62,517 nt of DNA from Sphingomonadaceae bacterium. Its GTDB lineage: Bacteria > Pseudomonadota > Alphaproteobacteria > Sphingomonadales > Sphingomonadaceae. The notes beneath the pieces were generated by a model. The model was given only the letters and a program-made list of their open reading frames with translations, did no database searches and was not told where the DNA came from. Positions 1 through 9,600 of this stretch are shown piece after piece. The first letter of the stretch is position 1; every line of letters starts with the position of its first letter. A program made the position numbers and the translations under genes. The stretch is from assembly GCA_030147805.1 (NCBI GenBank), contig JASBUR010000042.1:1-62517 (forward strand). Reading direction: 5' to 3'.

Positions 1-502
1 ACACCGCGTCGGCGCCATAGGTCGTCGAGGCGCCGCCGGTCAGCACCTCGGTGCGCTGGATCAGCGCCAGCGGGATGTTGTTGAGGTCGACGCGGCCGAC
101 GAAGTTCGACGGCGCGATGCGCTGGCCGTCGAGGAGCACGACGTTGCGATTGGTGCCGAGGCCGCGAAGATCGACGAACGAGGCGCCGCCGTTGCCGTTG
201 TTGACCGCCGAGCCGATCGCCGGAACCGCGCCGGGCAGCTCGCGCAGCAGCTCTTCGGCGACGTTGGCCTGCTGCAGTTCGATCTCTTCCTGGCCGATGA
301 CGGCGACGGGGCTCGACGCCTCGAGGTTCGGGTTGCGGATCAGCGACCCGGTGACGACGATTTCCTCCTCTGCGGCGGCGGTTTCATCGACCGCTTCCGC
401 CGTCTGCACCTGCGCCAGCGCCTGGCCGGCGAAGCCGAAGGCCAGCGCCATCGTCGCGCTGGTCGTGGCCAGGGCCCGGTTGAAGCTTGTTCTGCTCGAC
501 AT
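1..502 (-). CDS. TonB-dependent receptor, N-terminal part (truncated by window edge)
   Basis: Outer-membrane TonB-dependent transporter; only about the first 167 residues are in the window. The start ATG is at 502, preceded by a strong AGGAGG-like site. A signal peptide (residues about 1-30, ending AQALAQ-like in 'GQALAQ') is followed by an acidic stretch and the TonB-box-like 'EEEIVVTGSLI'. The plug domain follows, with 'SPVAVIGQEEI', 'DLRGLGTNRNVVLLDG' and 'VDLNNIPLALIQRTEVLTGG', all typical of receptors found in sphingomonads. The barrel lies outside the window, so the substrate cannot be judged. A 6-4-6 palindrome lies about 136-151 nt upstream of the start. Confidence 0.9.
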   Translation of the reverse strand, partial: MSSRTSFNRALATTSATMALAFGFAGQALAQVQTAEAVDETAAAEEEIVVTGSLIRNPNLEASSPVAVIGQEEIELQQANVAEELLRELPGAVPAIGSAVNNGNGGASFVDLRGLGTNRNVVLLDGQRIAPSNFVGRVDLNNIPLALIQRTEVLTGGASTTYGADAV

Positions 503-828
503 AGTTCCTCCTGTCTGAACGTGACGGACAGGCGCCCGAACCTCGGGCTGGACGGCTGCCGCAACCCATGCCGACTAGTACTATCAGAACCTCTTTTAAA
601 GCGAGGCCCGGCCTGCTCGGCCAAGTTGCGCAGCGCCGTTGCATTAGTGCAACATAGATGTCAACAGGCGCCGCCGCGCCCCGCCGTCGGCCGCGGATAG
701 AGCTAAACGTACGGTGCGAGCAGCACTTATCGGTCAAGGGAGGCGTGGCATGGAGCCGCGTCCCGCACGCGGGCGCGCGCCCGAAATCGGCGCGAGGAGC
801 AACCGCCTGACGGCGGCGGCGATGCGGG
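503..828. other. Intergenic region upstream of the TonB receptor
   Basis: About 326 bases without a convincing gene; the ORFs crossing it have no recognisable protein features. It holds the presumed promoter of the receptor gene (minus strand), a TTGACA-like hexamer at 664-659 on the minus strand and the palindrome at 638-653. No good -10 hexamer was found at the right distance, so the promoter is not placed. Confidence 0.5.
638..653. promoter_or_regulatory. Perfect 6-4-6 palindrome, possible operator of the TonB receptor gene
   Basis: GTTGCATTAGTGCAAC: GTTGCA and TGCAAC are perfect inverted repeats around TTAG. It sits just downstream (minus strand) of a TTGACA hexamer, where a repressor would block transcription of the receptor. 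The binding protein is unknown; the role is inferred from position and symmetry only. Confidence 0.35.
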
Positions 829-1698
829 CTAGGCCTCGCCGGCGGCGGCGAGCGTGCGCTGCGCCGCCTTCAGATGCGGGATGTCGTACATCTTGCCGTC
901 GATGCCGATCGTGCCGGCGTCGGGCTGCGCCGCGAAGGTCTCGACAACGCGGCGGGCGTGCGCGACGTCGTCGGCCGACGGGCTGAAGCCATCGTTGATG
1001 ACCGCCACCTGGTCGGGGTGGATCGCCAGCCGCCCGGTGAAGCCGTCGCGGCGGGCGAGGCGGCAGTCGGCGGCGAGCCCCTCTTCATTGCGGAAATCGG
1101 CGTAGAGCGTGTCGATCGGAGCGACGCCTGCGGCGGCGGCGGCGAAGAGGCACTGCGTGCGCGCCACCTGGTAGGGGAAGGTCCACTGGCCGTCGGCGCC
1201 GCGATTGGCGGTGGCGCCGACCGCGGCGGCGAGATCTTCGGCGCCCCAGGTCAGCCCGACGAGGCGCGGGTGCGGTGGCGTGTAGGACCCGAGATTGAAC
1301 ATCGCCAGCGGCGTCTCGGTCGCGACGACGGCGATCTTCACCGTGCCGATCGCCATCCCCGCGGCCGCCTCGAGCTCGTCGAGCATCGCGCCAAGGCGGA
1401 CGACGTCGGCGGCGCCCTCGGCCTTGGGCACCAGAAGGCCGTCGAGCCCGGGCTTGACCACCGCGGCGAGGTCGTCGGCGGTCAGCCCGGTGTCGAACGG
1501 ATTGGGGCGGACGAAGAAGCGCCAGGGCCGCGGCGCGGGGTCGATCAGCGACGCGACATGCGCGCGCGCCGCGCTCTTTTGCGATGGCGCGACCGAATCC
1601 TCGAGGTCGAGGATCAGCGCGTCGGCGCCCGACGCCTGCGCCCTGGCGAACTTGCGCTCGCTGTCGCCGGGGACGAAGAGCAGCGACCGCAGCCTCAT
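829..1698 (-). CDS. HpcH/HpaI aldolase - citrate lyase beta-like (CitE family) CoA-ester lyase
   Basis: 289 aa, the usual length for CitE-like lyases, which cleave or form malyl-CoA, citramalyl-CoA or related acyl-CoA esters in a Mg-dependent TIM barrel. The N-terminus 'RSLLFVPGDSERKFARA' and 'DALILDLEDSV' are family hallmarks, with the metal-binding acidic residue in 'LTWGAEDLAAAVGA' near residue 155 and 'GFTGRLAIHPDQV' near 220. Its start overlaps the stop of the MaoC-like gene by ATGA, so both are on one transcript. The pairing with a MaoC hydratase suggests hydration and cleavage of an unsaturated acyl-CoA (for example a mesaconyl/methylmalyl-type step); the actual substrate is not shown by the sequence. 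Confidence 0.85.
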   Translation of the reverse strand: MRLRSLLFVPGDSERKFARAQASGADALILDLEDSVAPSQKSAARAHVASLIDPAPRPWRFFVRPNPFDTGLTADDLAAVVKPGLDGLLVPKAEGAADVVRLGAMLDELEAAAGMAIGTVKIAVVATETPLAMFNLGSYTPPHPRLVGLTWGAEDLAAAVGATANRGADGQWTFPYQVARTQCLFAAAAAGVAPIDTLYADFRNEEGLAADCRLARRDGFTGRLAIHPDQVAVINDGFSPSADDVAHARRVVETFAAQPDAGTIGIDGKMYDIPHLKAAQRTLAAAGEA

Positions 1699-2147
1699 GC
1701 CGGGCGCGCCATCATCAACGCGTTGCGCACCGTCCGGCAGACGATCTCGTCGCGCTGGTTCAAGCCGAGATGCTCGAAGGTGACGATGCCCTGGCCGGGA
1801 CGCGACTTCGAGGGGCGCAGCGCCGTCACCACCGTCTCGACGCGGATCGTGTCGCCGGCGAACACCGGCTTGGGGAAGCTCGTCTCGGTCATGCCGAGGT
1901 TGGCGATGGTGGTGCCGAACGTGGTGTCCTGGACGCTGAGGCCGATTACCAGCCCGAGCGTGAACAGCGAGTTCATCAGCGGCTTGCCGAATTCGGTCGT
2001 CGCGGCATAGGCGTGGTCGATGTGGATCGGCGCCGGATTATAGGTCAGCGACGAGAACAGCATATTGTCCATGTCGGTGACGGTGCGCCGCACCTCGTGC
2101 GCAAAGCGCATCCCGACTTCGAACTCCTCGAACCACAGGCCCGCCAT
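1695..2147 (-). CDS. MaoC family dehydratase (enoyl-CoA hydratase-like)
   Basis: 150 aa hot-dog-fold protein. 'GLWFEEFEVGMRFAHEVRRTVTDMDNMLFSSLTYNPAPIHIDHAYA' shows the MaoC/hydratase-2 layout, with the catalytic Asp/His pair probably in 'NPAPIHID' (near residues 36-43). It is the first gene of a two-gene unit with the CitE-like lyase (4-nt overlap), running away from the divergent SDR gene. Family members hydrate 2-enoyl-CoA; itaconyl- or mesaconyl-CoA-type substrates are possible given the neighbour, but this is inference. Confidence 0.85.
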   Translation of the reverse strand: MAGLWFEEFEVGMRFAHEVRRTVTDMDNMLFSSLTYNPAPIHIDHAYAATTEFGKPLMNSLFTLGLVIGLSVQDTTFGTTIANLGMTETSFPKPVFAGDTIRVETVVTALRPSKSRPGQGIVTFEHLGLNQRDEIVCRTVRNALMMARPA

Positions 2148-2288
2148 GTCGCTCCCTTTTCGGCTGTCGGTCCCCGATTGCCACGAAGCGCGCCGTCTGC
2201 CGAGTGGCTATCGACCGCGTGCGAGTGATAGTTGCGACGCCGCTTCCGGCGCGGCAGAGGCTGGGCGACCATCCAGCGGGAGATCATC

Positions 2289-3056
2289 ATGCGCCATCTG
2301 TTCGACGTCAGCGGTAAAGTGGTGCTCGTCACCGGCGGCTCGCGCGGCATCGGCGAGATGATCGCGCGCGCCTATGTCGAGAATGGCGCGACGGTCTATA
2401 TCGCGTCGCGCAAGGCGAGCGTCTGCGACCGCATCGCCGAGGAGCTGTCGGCGCACGGCGCCTGTCACTCGCTGCCCTTCGACCTCGGCGGGCTCGACGG
2501 CATCGGCGCGCTGGCGGCGGCGCTGGCGGCGCGCGAGACGCGGCTCGACGTGCTCGTCAACAACGCCGGCGCCGCCTGGGGCGCGCCGATCGACGCCTAT
2601 CCCGAGGACGGCTGGGACAAGGTCGTCGACCTCAACATGAAGTCGCCCTTCTTCCTCACGCAGAAGCTGCTGCCGCTGCTGCGCGCCGCCGCGCGCGCCG
2701 AGGCGCCGGCGCGCGTCATCAACGTCGCCTCGATCAACGGCATCCAGCCGTCCAGCCTCGAGACCTACGCCTATTCGGCGTCGAAGGCCGGCTGCATCAT
2801 GCTGACGCGCCACCTCGCCAAGCGGCTGGCGCGCGAACATATCCTCGTCAACGCCATCGCGCCGGGCCCTTTCCCGAGCCAGATGATGGCAGCGACGCTC
2901 GCCGAGCATGGCGACGCGATCCGCGCCGAGAACCCGCTCGGCCGCATCGGCACCCCCGAGGACGTCGGCGGCGTCGCCATCTTCCTCGGCTCGCGCGCCT
3001 CGGCCTATACCACCGGCGCGGTCATCCCCTGCGACGGCGGCGCGGCCGAAGTCTAG
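2289..3056 (+). CDS. Short-chain dehydrogenase/reductase (SDR) family oxidoreductase
   Basis: 255 aa from the ATG at 2289, chosen because GGGAG lies 5-9 nt upstream; the longer open frame from 2232 begins with a basic, non-family stretch. Classical SDR: 'TGGSRGIGEM' cofactor loop (residues about 14-23), 'NNAGAAWG', catalytic Ser in 'VINVASING' and Tyr-x-x-x-Lys in 'YAYSASKAG', C-terminal 'FLGSRASAYTTGAVIPCDGG'. It probably reduces a keto- or hydroxyacyl substrate with NAD(P)H. It diverges from the MaoC-CitE pair and may share its pathway. Its TAG stop is interleaved with the rfbB stop in the sequence CTAG. Confidence 0.88.
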   Translation: MRHLFDVSGKVVLVTGGSRGIGEMIARAYVENGATVYIASRKASVCDRIAEELSAHGACHSLPFDLGGLDGIGALAAALAARETRLDVLVNNAGAAWGAPIDAYPEDGWDKVVDLNMKSPFFLTQKLLPLLRAAARAEAPARVINVASINGIQPSSLETYAYSASKAGCIMLTRHLAKRLAREHILVNAIAPGPFPSQMMAATLAEHGDAIRAENPLGRIGTPEDVGGVAIFLGSRASAYTTGAVIPCDGGAAEV

Positions 3057-4084
3057 CCGGCCTCGGCCAGATACCAGGCGAGCGTCGCGGCGAGGTTCGC
3101 TTCGAAGGCCGCTGCAACCTCGTAGCCCAGCTCGCGCCGGGCCTTTGCCGAATCGGTGGCATAGCGGCGGTCGTGGCCGGGGCGATCGGCAACGTGACGC
3201 TTGAGGCACGCGGTCGGCCGCCCGGCTGCCGCCGGCGCGTGCGGGAAACGGCTCCGCAGCGCCGGGTTGGCGGCGAACGCCCGATCGACCGCCACGCAGA
3301 TCGCATCGACGACCGCCAGATTGGGAAGTTCGAGGTCGCCGCCGAGGTTGTAGCTCTCGCCCGCCGCGCCACGCGCGAGAATGAGCTCGATCCCGTGGCA
3401 ATGGTCGTCGACATGGAGCCAGTCGCGCACCTGCGCGCCGTCGCCGTAGATCGGCAGCGGCCGCCCCAGCAGCGCGTGGCGCATGACCAGCGGGATCAGC
3501 TTCTCGGGGAACTGGCGCGGGCCGAAGCTGTTCGAGCCGTGCGAAATCGTCGTCTGCAGCCCGTAGGTCTGTGCATAGGCGCGGACAAGATGGTCGCTCG
3601 CCGCCTTCGACGCGGCATAGGGCGAATTGGGCCGGCTGGGGGTGGTTTCGGTGAACGGGGGATCGTCGGGCGCCAGGCTGCCGTAGACCTCGTCGGTCGA
3701 GACATGGTGGAAGCGATGCGGGCGGCCCGTGCCCGTATCCAGCCAGACCTGGCGCGCGGCCTTCAACAGCTGGTGCGTGCCGACGACGTTGGTGTCGACG
3801 AACGCATCGGGACCGGCGATCGAGCGGTCGACATGGCTCTCGGCGGCGAAGTGGACGAGGGTGTCGAGCGCGTCCGCGGCGAGCAGCGCGGCGACCAGCG
3901 CCGCGTCGCGGATGTCGCCGTGGACGAAGCGGACATCGTCGACGCCGTCGAGGTTGGCGGCGCGCCCCGCATAGGTCAGCGCATCGAGCACGATGATCGG
4001 GTCGTCCGGATGCCGCGCGCGCCAACGGCGCACGAAATGGCAGCCGATGAAGCCGGCGCCGCCGGTGACGAGCAGCCTAGCCAT
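3053..4084 (-). CDS. rfbB: dTDP-glucose 4,6-dehydratase
   Basis: 343 aa extended SDR converting dTDP-glucose to dTDP-4-keto-6-deoxyglucose, step 2 of dTDP-L-rhamnose synthesis. 'LLVTGGAGFIGCHFVRRW' is the N-terminal NAD loop, 'HFAAESHVDRSI' and 'STDEVYGSL' are RmlB signatures, 'YAASKAASDHLV' holds the catalytic Tyr/Lys, and 'ISHGSNSFGPRQFPEKLIP' is diagnostic. (RmlB usually has 'TNCSNNYGP'; here the Asn-Asn pair reads Asn-Ser, a small variation.) The start at 4084 gives the normal N-terminus; a much longer upstream frame is out-of-family. It is the last gene of the rfbACDB unit and overlaps rfbD by 8 nt. Confidence 0.93.
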   Translation of the reverse strand: MARLLVTGGAGFIGCHFVRRWRARHPDDPIIVLDALTYAGRAANLDGVDDVRFVHGDIRDAALVAALLAADALDTLVHFAAESHVDRSIAGPDAFVDTNVVGTHQLLKAARQVWLDTGTGRPHRFHHVSTDEVYGSLAPDDPPFTETTPSRPNSPYAASKAASDHLVRAYAQTYGLQTTISHGSNSFGPRQFPEKLIPLVMRHALLGRPLPIYGDGAQVRDWLHVDDHCHGIELILARGAAGESYNLGGDLELPNLAVVDAICVAVDRAFAANPALRSRFPHAPAAAGRPTACLKRHVADRPGHDRRYATDSAKARRELGYEVAAAFEANLAATLAWYLAEAG

Positions 4085-4940
4085 CGTCGCGTCCCCGCAG
4101 GACGCCGCGAAGCGCGTCGCGCCAGGGGATCGGCACGGTGCCGAGCAACCGGCAGGTATCCGACGTGTCGAGCACGGCGAAGGCGGGCCGGGGCGCCGCG
4201 GTCGCCAGGTCCGCCGTCGCGATCGGGCGGATCGAAGCGGCGCGCGCCAGCCGGCCGGCCGCCAGCGCCTCCTCGCGGATCGCAACGGCGAATTCATGGC
4301 GGCTCGCCACCCCCGCGTCGCTGAAATGATGCAGCCCCGAGGCGCCGCGCGCGGCCAGCCGCCAGATCGCCCGTGCCAGGTTGCCGGCCTGCGTCGGTGT
4401 GCCGATCTGGTCGGTGACGACGCCGATGTCGTCGCGCGTCGCCAGAAGCCGCAGCATCCGGCCGACGAAGTCGCCCGTGTCGCCGGCGTAGAGCCAGCCG
4501 GTGCGGATGATCAGCGCCCCCGGCAGCCGCTGCCGCACCGCAGCCTCGCCAGCGGCCTTCGATGCGCCGTAGACGCCGAGCGGCGCGGGGGGATCATGCG
4601 GCCGGTAGGGGTGCGAGGCGCCGCCGTCGAAGACGAAGTCGCTGCTGATGTGCACGAGCCGCCCCCCGCGGCGGCCGAGCGTCTCGGCGAGTTGAGCGGG
4701 TCCGTCGCGATTGGCGCGATAGGCGGCGTCGGGCGCACCCTCGGCGGCATCGACGGCGGTGTAGGCGGCGGCATTGATCACGACATCGGGCCGGTACCGT
4801 GCGATCGCCGCGTCGACCGCGGCGCAATCGGCGATGTCGAGCTCGCCATGCGCCAGCGCGACGAGGTCGACCGCGGCGGGCGTCGTGCCGACCAGCGCGC
4901 GACCGAGCCGGCCGCTGGCGCCGGTGACCAGCGCCTTCAT
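4077..4940 (-). CDS. rfbD: dTDP-4-dehydrorhamnose reductase
   Basis: 287 aa. Final step of dTDP-L-rhamnose synthesis: NAD(P)H reduction of dTDP-4-keto-rhamnose. 'MKALVTGASGRLGRALV' is the Rossmann start, 'DVVINAAAYTAVDAAEG' and 'VHISSDFVFDGGASHPYRPHDPPAPLGVYGASKAAGE' are RmlD signatures including the catalytic YxxxK, and 'IIRTGWLYAG' follows. The start at 4940 overlaps the rfbC stop by 4 nt, fitting translational coupling. Normal length for the family. Confidence 0.93.
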   Translation of the reverse strand: MKALVTGASGRLGRALVGTTPAAVDLVALAHGELDIADCAAVDAAIARYRPDVVINAAAYTAVDAAEGAPDAAYRANRDGPAQLAETLGRRGGRLVHISSDFVFDGGASHPYRPHDPPAPLGVYGASKAAGEAAVRQRLPGALIIRTGWLYAGDTGDFVGRMLRLLATRDDIGVVTDQIGTPTQAGNLARAIWRLAARGASGLHHFSDAGVASRHEFAVAIREEALAAGRLARAASIRPIATADLATAAPRPAFAVLDTSDTCRLLGTVPIPWRDALRGVLRGRDDG

Positions 4941-5503
4941 TCGAACGGCTCGGCGTCGGCCAACGCCCCGGCGGCGCGGTCGCGGTCGGACAGCAGGGGC
5001 ACCGATCCGGCGAGTGGCCAGTCGATCGCCAGCGTCGGATCGTTCCAGGCGATCGCGCGCTCGTGCGCGGGCGCATACGGCGCGGTGCATTTGTAGAGGA
5101 GCTCGGTGCCGTCCTCGAGCGCCAGGAAGCCGTGCGCGAAGCCTTCGGGCACCCAGAGCATCTGCCGGTTGGCGGCGCTGAGCGTGACGCCGATCCACCG
5201 GCCGAAGCTGGGCGAGGCGCGCCGCAGATCGACGGCGACGTCGAAGGCGGCCCCGGCGACGACGCGGATGAGCTTTCCCTGCGGCTGCGGGTGCTGATAG
5301 TGCAGCCCGCGCAGCACGCCGCGCGCCGAAGAACTGTGATTGTCCTGCACGAAGCTGGCGGCAATGCCGGCCTCGGCGAACGCCGCCGCGCTCCAGCTTT
5401 CCAGAAAGAAGCCGCGGGCGTCACCGACCAGCCGTGGCGCGATCAGCTTCACGTCGGCGATCGCGGTGGCGGTCACGCGCATCGCCTCGCCGACGCCGGT
5501 CAC
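4937..5503 (-). CDS. rfbC: dTDP-4-dehydrorhamnose 3,5-epimerase
   Basis: 188 aa cupin-type epimerase, step 3 of dTDP-L-rhamnose synthesis. 'DARGFFLESWSAAAFAEAGI', 'SFVQDNHSSSARGVLRGLHYQ' (catalytic His in 'LRGLHYQ'), 'FDVAVDLRRASPSFGRW', 'MLWVPEGFAHGFLAL' and 'YKCTAPYAPAHERAI' are all family motifs. ATG at 5503 overlaps the rfbA stop by ATGA; an internal ATG at 5482 is possible but would lose the coupling. Confidence 0.93.
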   Translation of the reverse strand: MTGVGEAMRVTATAIADVKLIAPRLVGDARGFFLESWSAAAFAEAGIAASFVQDNHSSSARGVLRGLHYQHPQPQGKLIRVVAGAAFDVAVDLRRASPSFGRWIGVTLSAANRQMLWVPEGFAHGFLALEDGTELLYKCTAPYAPAHERAIAWNDPTLAIDWPLAGSVPLLSDRDRAAGALADAEPFE

Positions 5504-6384
5504 CGCCGGCCCGCCGCGCGCTCGAGCTGGTCGAGCAGGTAGAGGCCGTACCCCGACTGCCGCAGCGGCAACGCCAGCCGTTCGAGCTGCGCGTCGTCGA
5601 TGAAGCCCCGACGCCAGGCGATCTCCTCGGGGCAGCCGATCTTCAGGCCCTGCCGCTCCTCGATGATCCGCACATAGTTTGCCGCATCGAGCAGCGAGCC
5701 GTGCGTGCCGGTGTCGAGCCAGGCGAAGCCGCGTCCCATCAGCTCGACGTGGAGGTCGCCCGCCTCGAGATAGCGGCGGTTGAGATCGGTGATCTCGAGC
5801 TCGCCGCGCGCCGACGGAACGATCGTCTCGGCGAAGCCGGGCGCGCGGCCGTCATAGAAGTAGAGGCCGGTGACGGCATAGCTGGAGCGCGGCACGGCGG
5901 GCTTCTCCTCGATCGAATCGACGCGCCCGTCGGCGTCGAACCCGATCACGCCATAGGCGCGCGGGTTGGCGACGGTGTAGCCGAACAGCGTCGCGCCCTC
6001 GCGCCGCGCGTCGGCGAGCGCGAGCAGCTCGGCCAGGCCGTGACCGTAGAAGAGATTGTCGCCGAGAATGAGCGCGCTGGGACCGGCACCGACGAAATTG
6101 CCCCCGATGCGGTAGGCCTGCGCGATGCCGCCGGGCGACTCCTGCACCGCATAACGCAGCGCGATTCCCCAGTCCGAACCGGTGCCGAGCAGCTGTTCGA
6201 AGGCGGCGCGGTCACGCGGCGTCGTGATGATCAGCACCTCGCGGATTCCGGCGAGCATCAGCACCGACAGCGGATAATAGATCATCGGCTTGTCGTAGAT
6301 GGGCATGAGCTGTTTGCTGACCGGCAAGGTCAGCGGATGCAGGCGCCTTGCCGAGCCGCCCGCCAGGATGATCCCTCGACGCAT
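5500..6384 (-). CDS. rfbA: Glucose-1-phosphate thymidylyltransferase
   Basis: 294 aa, the standard RmlA length, from the ATG at 6384; an upstream in-frame extension to 6468 is not family-like. It couples dTTP and glucose-1-phosphate to dTDP-glucose, the first step of dTDP-L-rhamnose synthesis. 'GIILAGGSARRLHPLT' is the nucleotide-binding signature, followed by 'SKQLMPIYDKPMIYYPLS', 'LILGDNLFYGHGL' (metal-binding Asp) and 'SIEEKPAVPRS'. First gene of the four-gene operon feeding rhamnose into surface polysaccharide. A sigma70-like promoter is proposed at 6439-6468. Confidence 0.95.
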   Translation of the reverse strand: MRRGIILAGGSARRLHPLTLPVSKQLMPIYDKPMIYYPLSVLMLAGIREVLIITTPRDRAAFEQLLGTGSDWGIALRYAVQESPGGIAQAYRIGGNFVGAGPSALILGDNLFYGHGLAELLALADARREGATLFGYTVANPRAYGVIGFDADGRVDSIEEKPAVPRSSYAVTGLYFYDGRAPGFAETIVPSARGELEITDLNRRYLEAGDLHVELMGRGFAWLDTGTHGSLLDAANYVRIIEERQGLKIGCPEEIAWRRGFIDDAQLERLALPLRQSGYGLYLLDQLERAAGRR

Positions 6385-6438
6385 GCCCGAAGCTCCCCGC
6401 GTCGCCGCCGCCCGGTCACGGGACGGCACCCCGCCGCC

Positions 6439-6468
6439 AGCATATCGGAACCCCCCTCGTCGCTGCAA
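6439..6468 (-). promoter_or_regulatory. rfbA: Predicted sigma70-type promoter of the rfbACDB operon
   Basis: On the minus strand, TTGCAG (6468-6463) and TATGCT (6444-6439) are separated by 18 nt, placing transcription about 45-50 nt before the rfbA start. Read by eye; no experimental support. Confidence 0.35.
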
Positions 6469-6541
6469 CCGCGCGCCACAGCTGGCGACAACTGCCCACC
6501 ATAGCGCGACTTTTTGCCGTCCAGGCAGCGCGGGCAGCGGG

Positions 6542-6571
6542 TTTACAGCCGGTAGCGCCGATCCATATAGC
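6542..6571 (+). promoter_or_regulatory. Possible promoter of the propeller-GGDEF gene
   Basis: TTTACA (6542-6547) and TATAGC (6566-6571) are 18 nt apart, about 75 nt before the chosen start at 6644. Weak match to a sigma70 promoter, read by eye. Confidence 0.25.
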
Positions 6572-6643
6572 AGAGAAAGACCGAAGCGCCGCCCGCGGCT
6601 GCGGACGTCCCCGTTGCAGGCAGTCGGGCCGCCCGTGCGTCAC

Positions 6644-9600
6644 ATGTCGTCATCGTCACTGCTCGTCCGCCTGGGCCTGGCGTTGCTGCTGTGCGGGCAG
6701 GCGGCGGCCGCCGCCGCCGATGCGTGGCGGGCGTTCGACACGCCGCTGTTCGAATCCGTCCGGGTCGCCGACGGCCTGCCGCACGGGACGGTGACCTCGA
6801 TCGCGCAGGACCGGCGCGGGATGATCTGGATGGGCACCTTCGGCGGCCTCGTCCGCTTCGACGGACACCGGATGCAGGTGTTTCGCCAGGACGCGCTCGA
6901 TCCGCATCAGCTGCCCGACTCCTACGTGCGCGCCATCGCGCCGCTCGCCGATGGCCGGCTGCTGATCGGTACCAACGCCGGCGGGCTGGTGGTCTTCGAT
7001 CCGGCGACGATGCGCTTCGACCGGCTGCCGGTCGGCGCGGGCGGCTCGGCGCACGCCAAGATCTTCGCGCTCGCCCCGGCGCGCGGCGGCGGCTACTGGG
7101 CCGCCACCGAGGGTGGGCTCGACCATGTCGACCTCGCCGCGCGCCGGGTGCGCGCGGTGGCGGGCGCGCCGGGGGCGGCACCCGGCCTCGACCCGCGCAG
7201 CTTCGCGGTGCTCGAGGATCGCCGCGGGAACCTGTGGGTCGGCAGCAACGCCGGCCTGCTGCTGCGCCGCGCCGGCGCGCGAGCCTTCGCGCCGGTCGCG
7301 GCCGCGGGCGTGGCGGGCGAGATCCTGCGCGACAAGATCTGGGCGCTGCACGAGGATCGCGCCGGCCGCATCTGGGTCGGCTCGGGCCAGACGGGCGTCC
7401 TCTTTCTCGACGCCGGACTGCAGCCGCGGCTGGTGCCCGGCCTGTCGGGCGTCGACGGGCTGGCGCGGCGGCGCACGGTGCGCGCCTTTCTCGAGACCGA
7501 CGGCGGGGCGAACGGCGGGGCGATCTGGGCGGCGACCGACGGCGGCGGCGTGGTCACCTGGGATGCGGCGACCGGCGCGGCGGGCCGGATCGTCCACGAT
7601 CCGGCGATGCCGGCGTCGCTGCCCGGCGACATCACCCGGGCGCTGCTCGAGGACCGCGACGGCAACGTGTGGATCGCCACCGAGGTCGGCGCGGCGCGCT
7701 ACAATCCGGCCGGGCGCGTCGTGCTGTCGATGCTGTCGTCGCCGCTCAATCCGGCGACGCTGTCCGATCCCAACGTCCATACGGTGTGGGTGGGGCCGCG
7801 CGGTCGCGTCTGGCTCGGGCTCGGCATGGGGCGGATCGACATTCTCGATCGCGAGCGCGGCCGCATCGCCCGCGTCCGGCTGACCGGCGAACAGGCCGAA
7901 CGCGACGTCCAGGCGTTCGCGATCGGCCCCGACGGCCAGGTCTGGGCGGGGTCGCAGGGCGTGGCGCGGATCGACCCCGACAGCCTCGCCGTCACCGGTT
8001 CGGCCATCCCGGCGCTCGACAGCAAGCTCATCCTCGCGATGGCGGTCGACGGGCGCGACATGCTGATCGGCACCTACGACGGGCTGTTCCGCTACGGCAC
8101 CGCCACGCGCCGGCTCGACCGCTTCGTCGCCGATCCCGCCGATCCGCGCAGCCTCGCCGGCAACCAGGTGCGGCTGATCACGCGCATGCCGGGGAATGAG
8201 TTCTGGTTCTCGACGATCACCGGCATCAGCGTGGCGACGCCGGGCCGCGCCGGCTTTACGCCGCTCCGCAACGATCCGCGCGACCCGCACAGCCTGCCGC
8301 ACGACTATTCGGGATCGATCGAGCGCGACTCCCGCGGCCGCACCTGGCTCGGCACCTTCGGCGGCATCGGCATCCTCGATCGCGCCACGCCGCCCTATCG
8401 CTTCACGCGCGTCACCGCCGCCGACGGCCTCGCCAGCGAGAAGATCAACGCGCTGCTTACCGAGGGCGAGCGCGCCTGGGCCAGCACCTCGGACGGCGTG
8501 GCGCTGATCGACGGCAAGCGGTTCGGCGTGCGCAATCTCGGCCCGCGCGACGGGCTGGTCATCGACAGCTACGTCCATCGCGCCGCGGCGCACGCGCCCG
8601 ACGGGGCGCTGATGTTCGGCGGGCTCGGCGGGCTGACGGTCGTCCGCCCCGACGCGGTGCGCCCGCCGACGGCGCGGCCGCAACTCGCCATCACCAACCT
8701 GCTCGTCGACGGCGCCGCGCTGCCCTTCGCCGCCATCCCCGACGCCGGCCGTACGCTCGCGCTCGCCGCCAGCCGCCGCGGCTTTCGCGCCGACTTCGCG
8801 CTGCTCGATTATCGTGCCCCGGCGGCGACGCGCTATTCGCACCGGCTGCGCGGCTTCGACGACGACTGGGTCGAGGTCCCCTTCGGCACGCCGCCGGCCG
8901 CCGCCTACACCAACCTGCCGAGCGGCGACTACCGGCTCGAGCTGCGCGCCGAGACCGGCGGCCTGTTCCCGCAGACGATCACGCTGTCGACGCCGATCGC
9001 CGTCGCGCCCCATTGGTACGAGACGCTGTGGTTCCGCGCGCTCTGCGCGCTGGCGGCGGTCGCCGCCGTCGTGGCGATCGTGGCGCTGCGCACGCGGCTG
9101 CTGCGCCAGCGCGCGCGCCGGCTCGAAGGGCTGGTCGACGAACGCACGCAGGCGCTGCGCAGCGCCAACGACCGGCTGGCGGCGCTGGCCAGCACCGACC
9201 CGCTGACCGGCATCGGCAACCGCCGCCGCTTCCTCGAAAGCGCGACGCAGGAACTCGACTTGGCGCGCCGCCACGGCCTTCCGGTCAGCCTGATCATCGT
9301 CGATCTCGATCGCTTCAAGTCGATCAACGACAATTACGGCCACCCCGTCGGCGACGCGGTGCTCAAGCGTGCCGCCGAGGCGACCGTCCGCGCCTGCCGG
9401 CCGGGCGACGTGGTGGCGCGCTTCGGCGGCGAGGAACTGGTGGTGCTGCTGCCCGAAACCGCGGCGGCGGCGGCGCTCGCGGCCGCCGAGGAGGTGCGCC
9501 GCGGCCTCGCCGTCCCGGGCGAGTTCGAGGGCCAGGCGATCGCGATCACCGCGAGCGCCGGCGTCGCGGAGTGGCGCGCGCCCGACGAGACGCTGGCGTC

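Noticed and set aside
6656..9343. 895-aa open frame antisense to the propeller-GGDEF gene
   Set aside because: Arg/Asp/His/Val-rich composition with no domain, produced by the strong GC3 bias of the real gene on the other strand.
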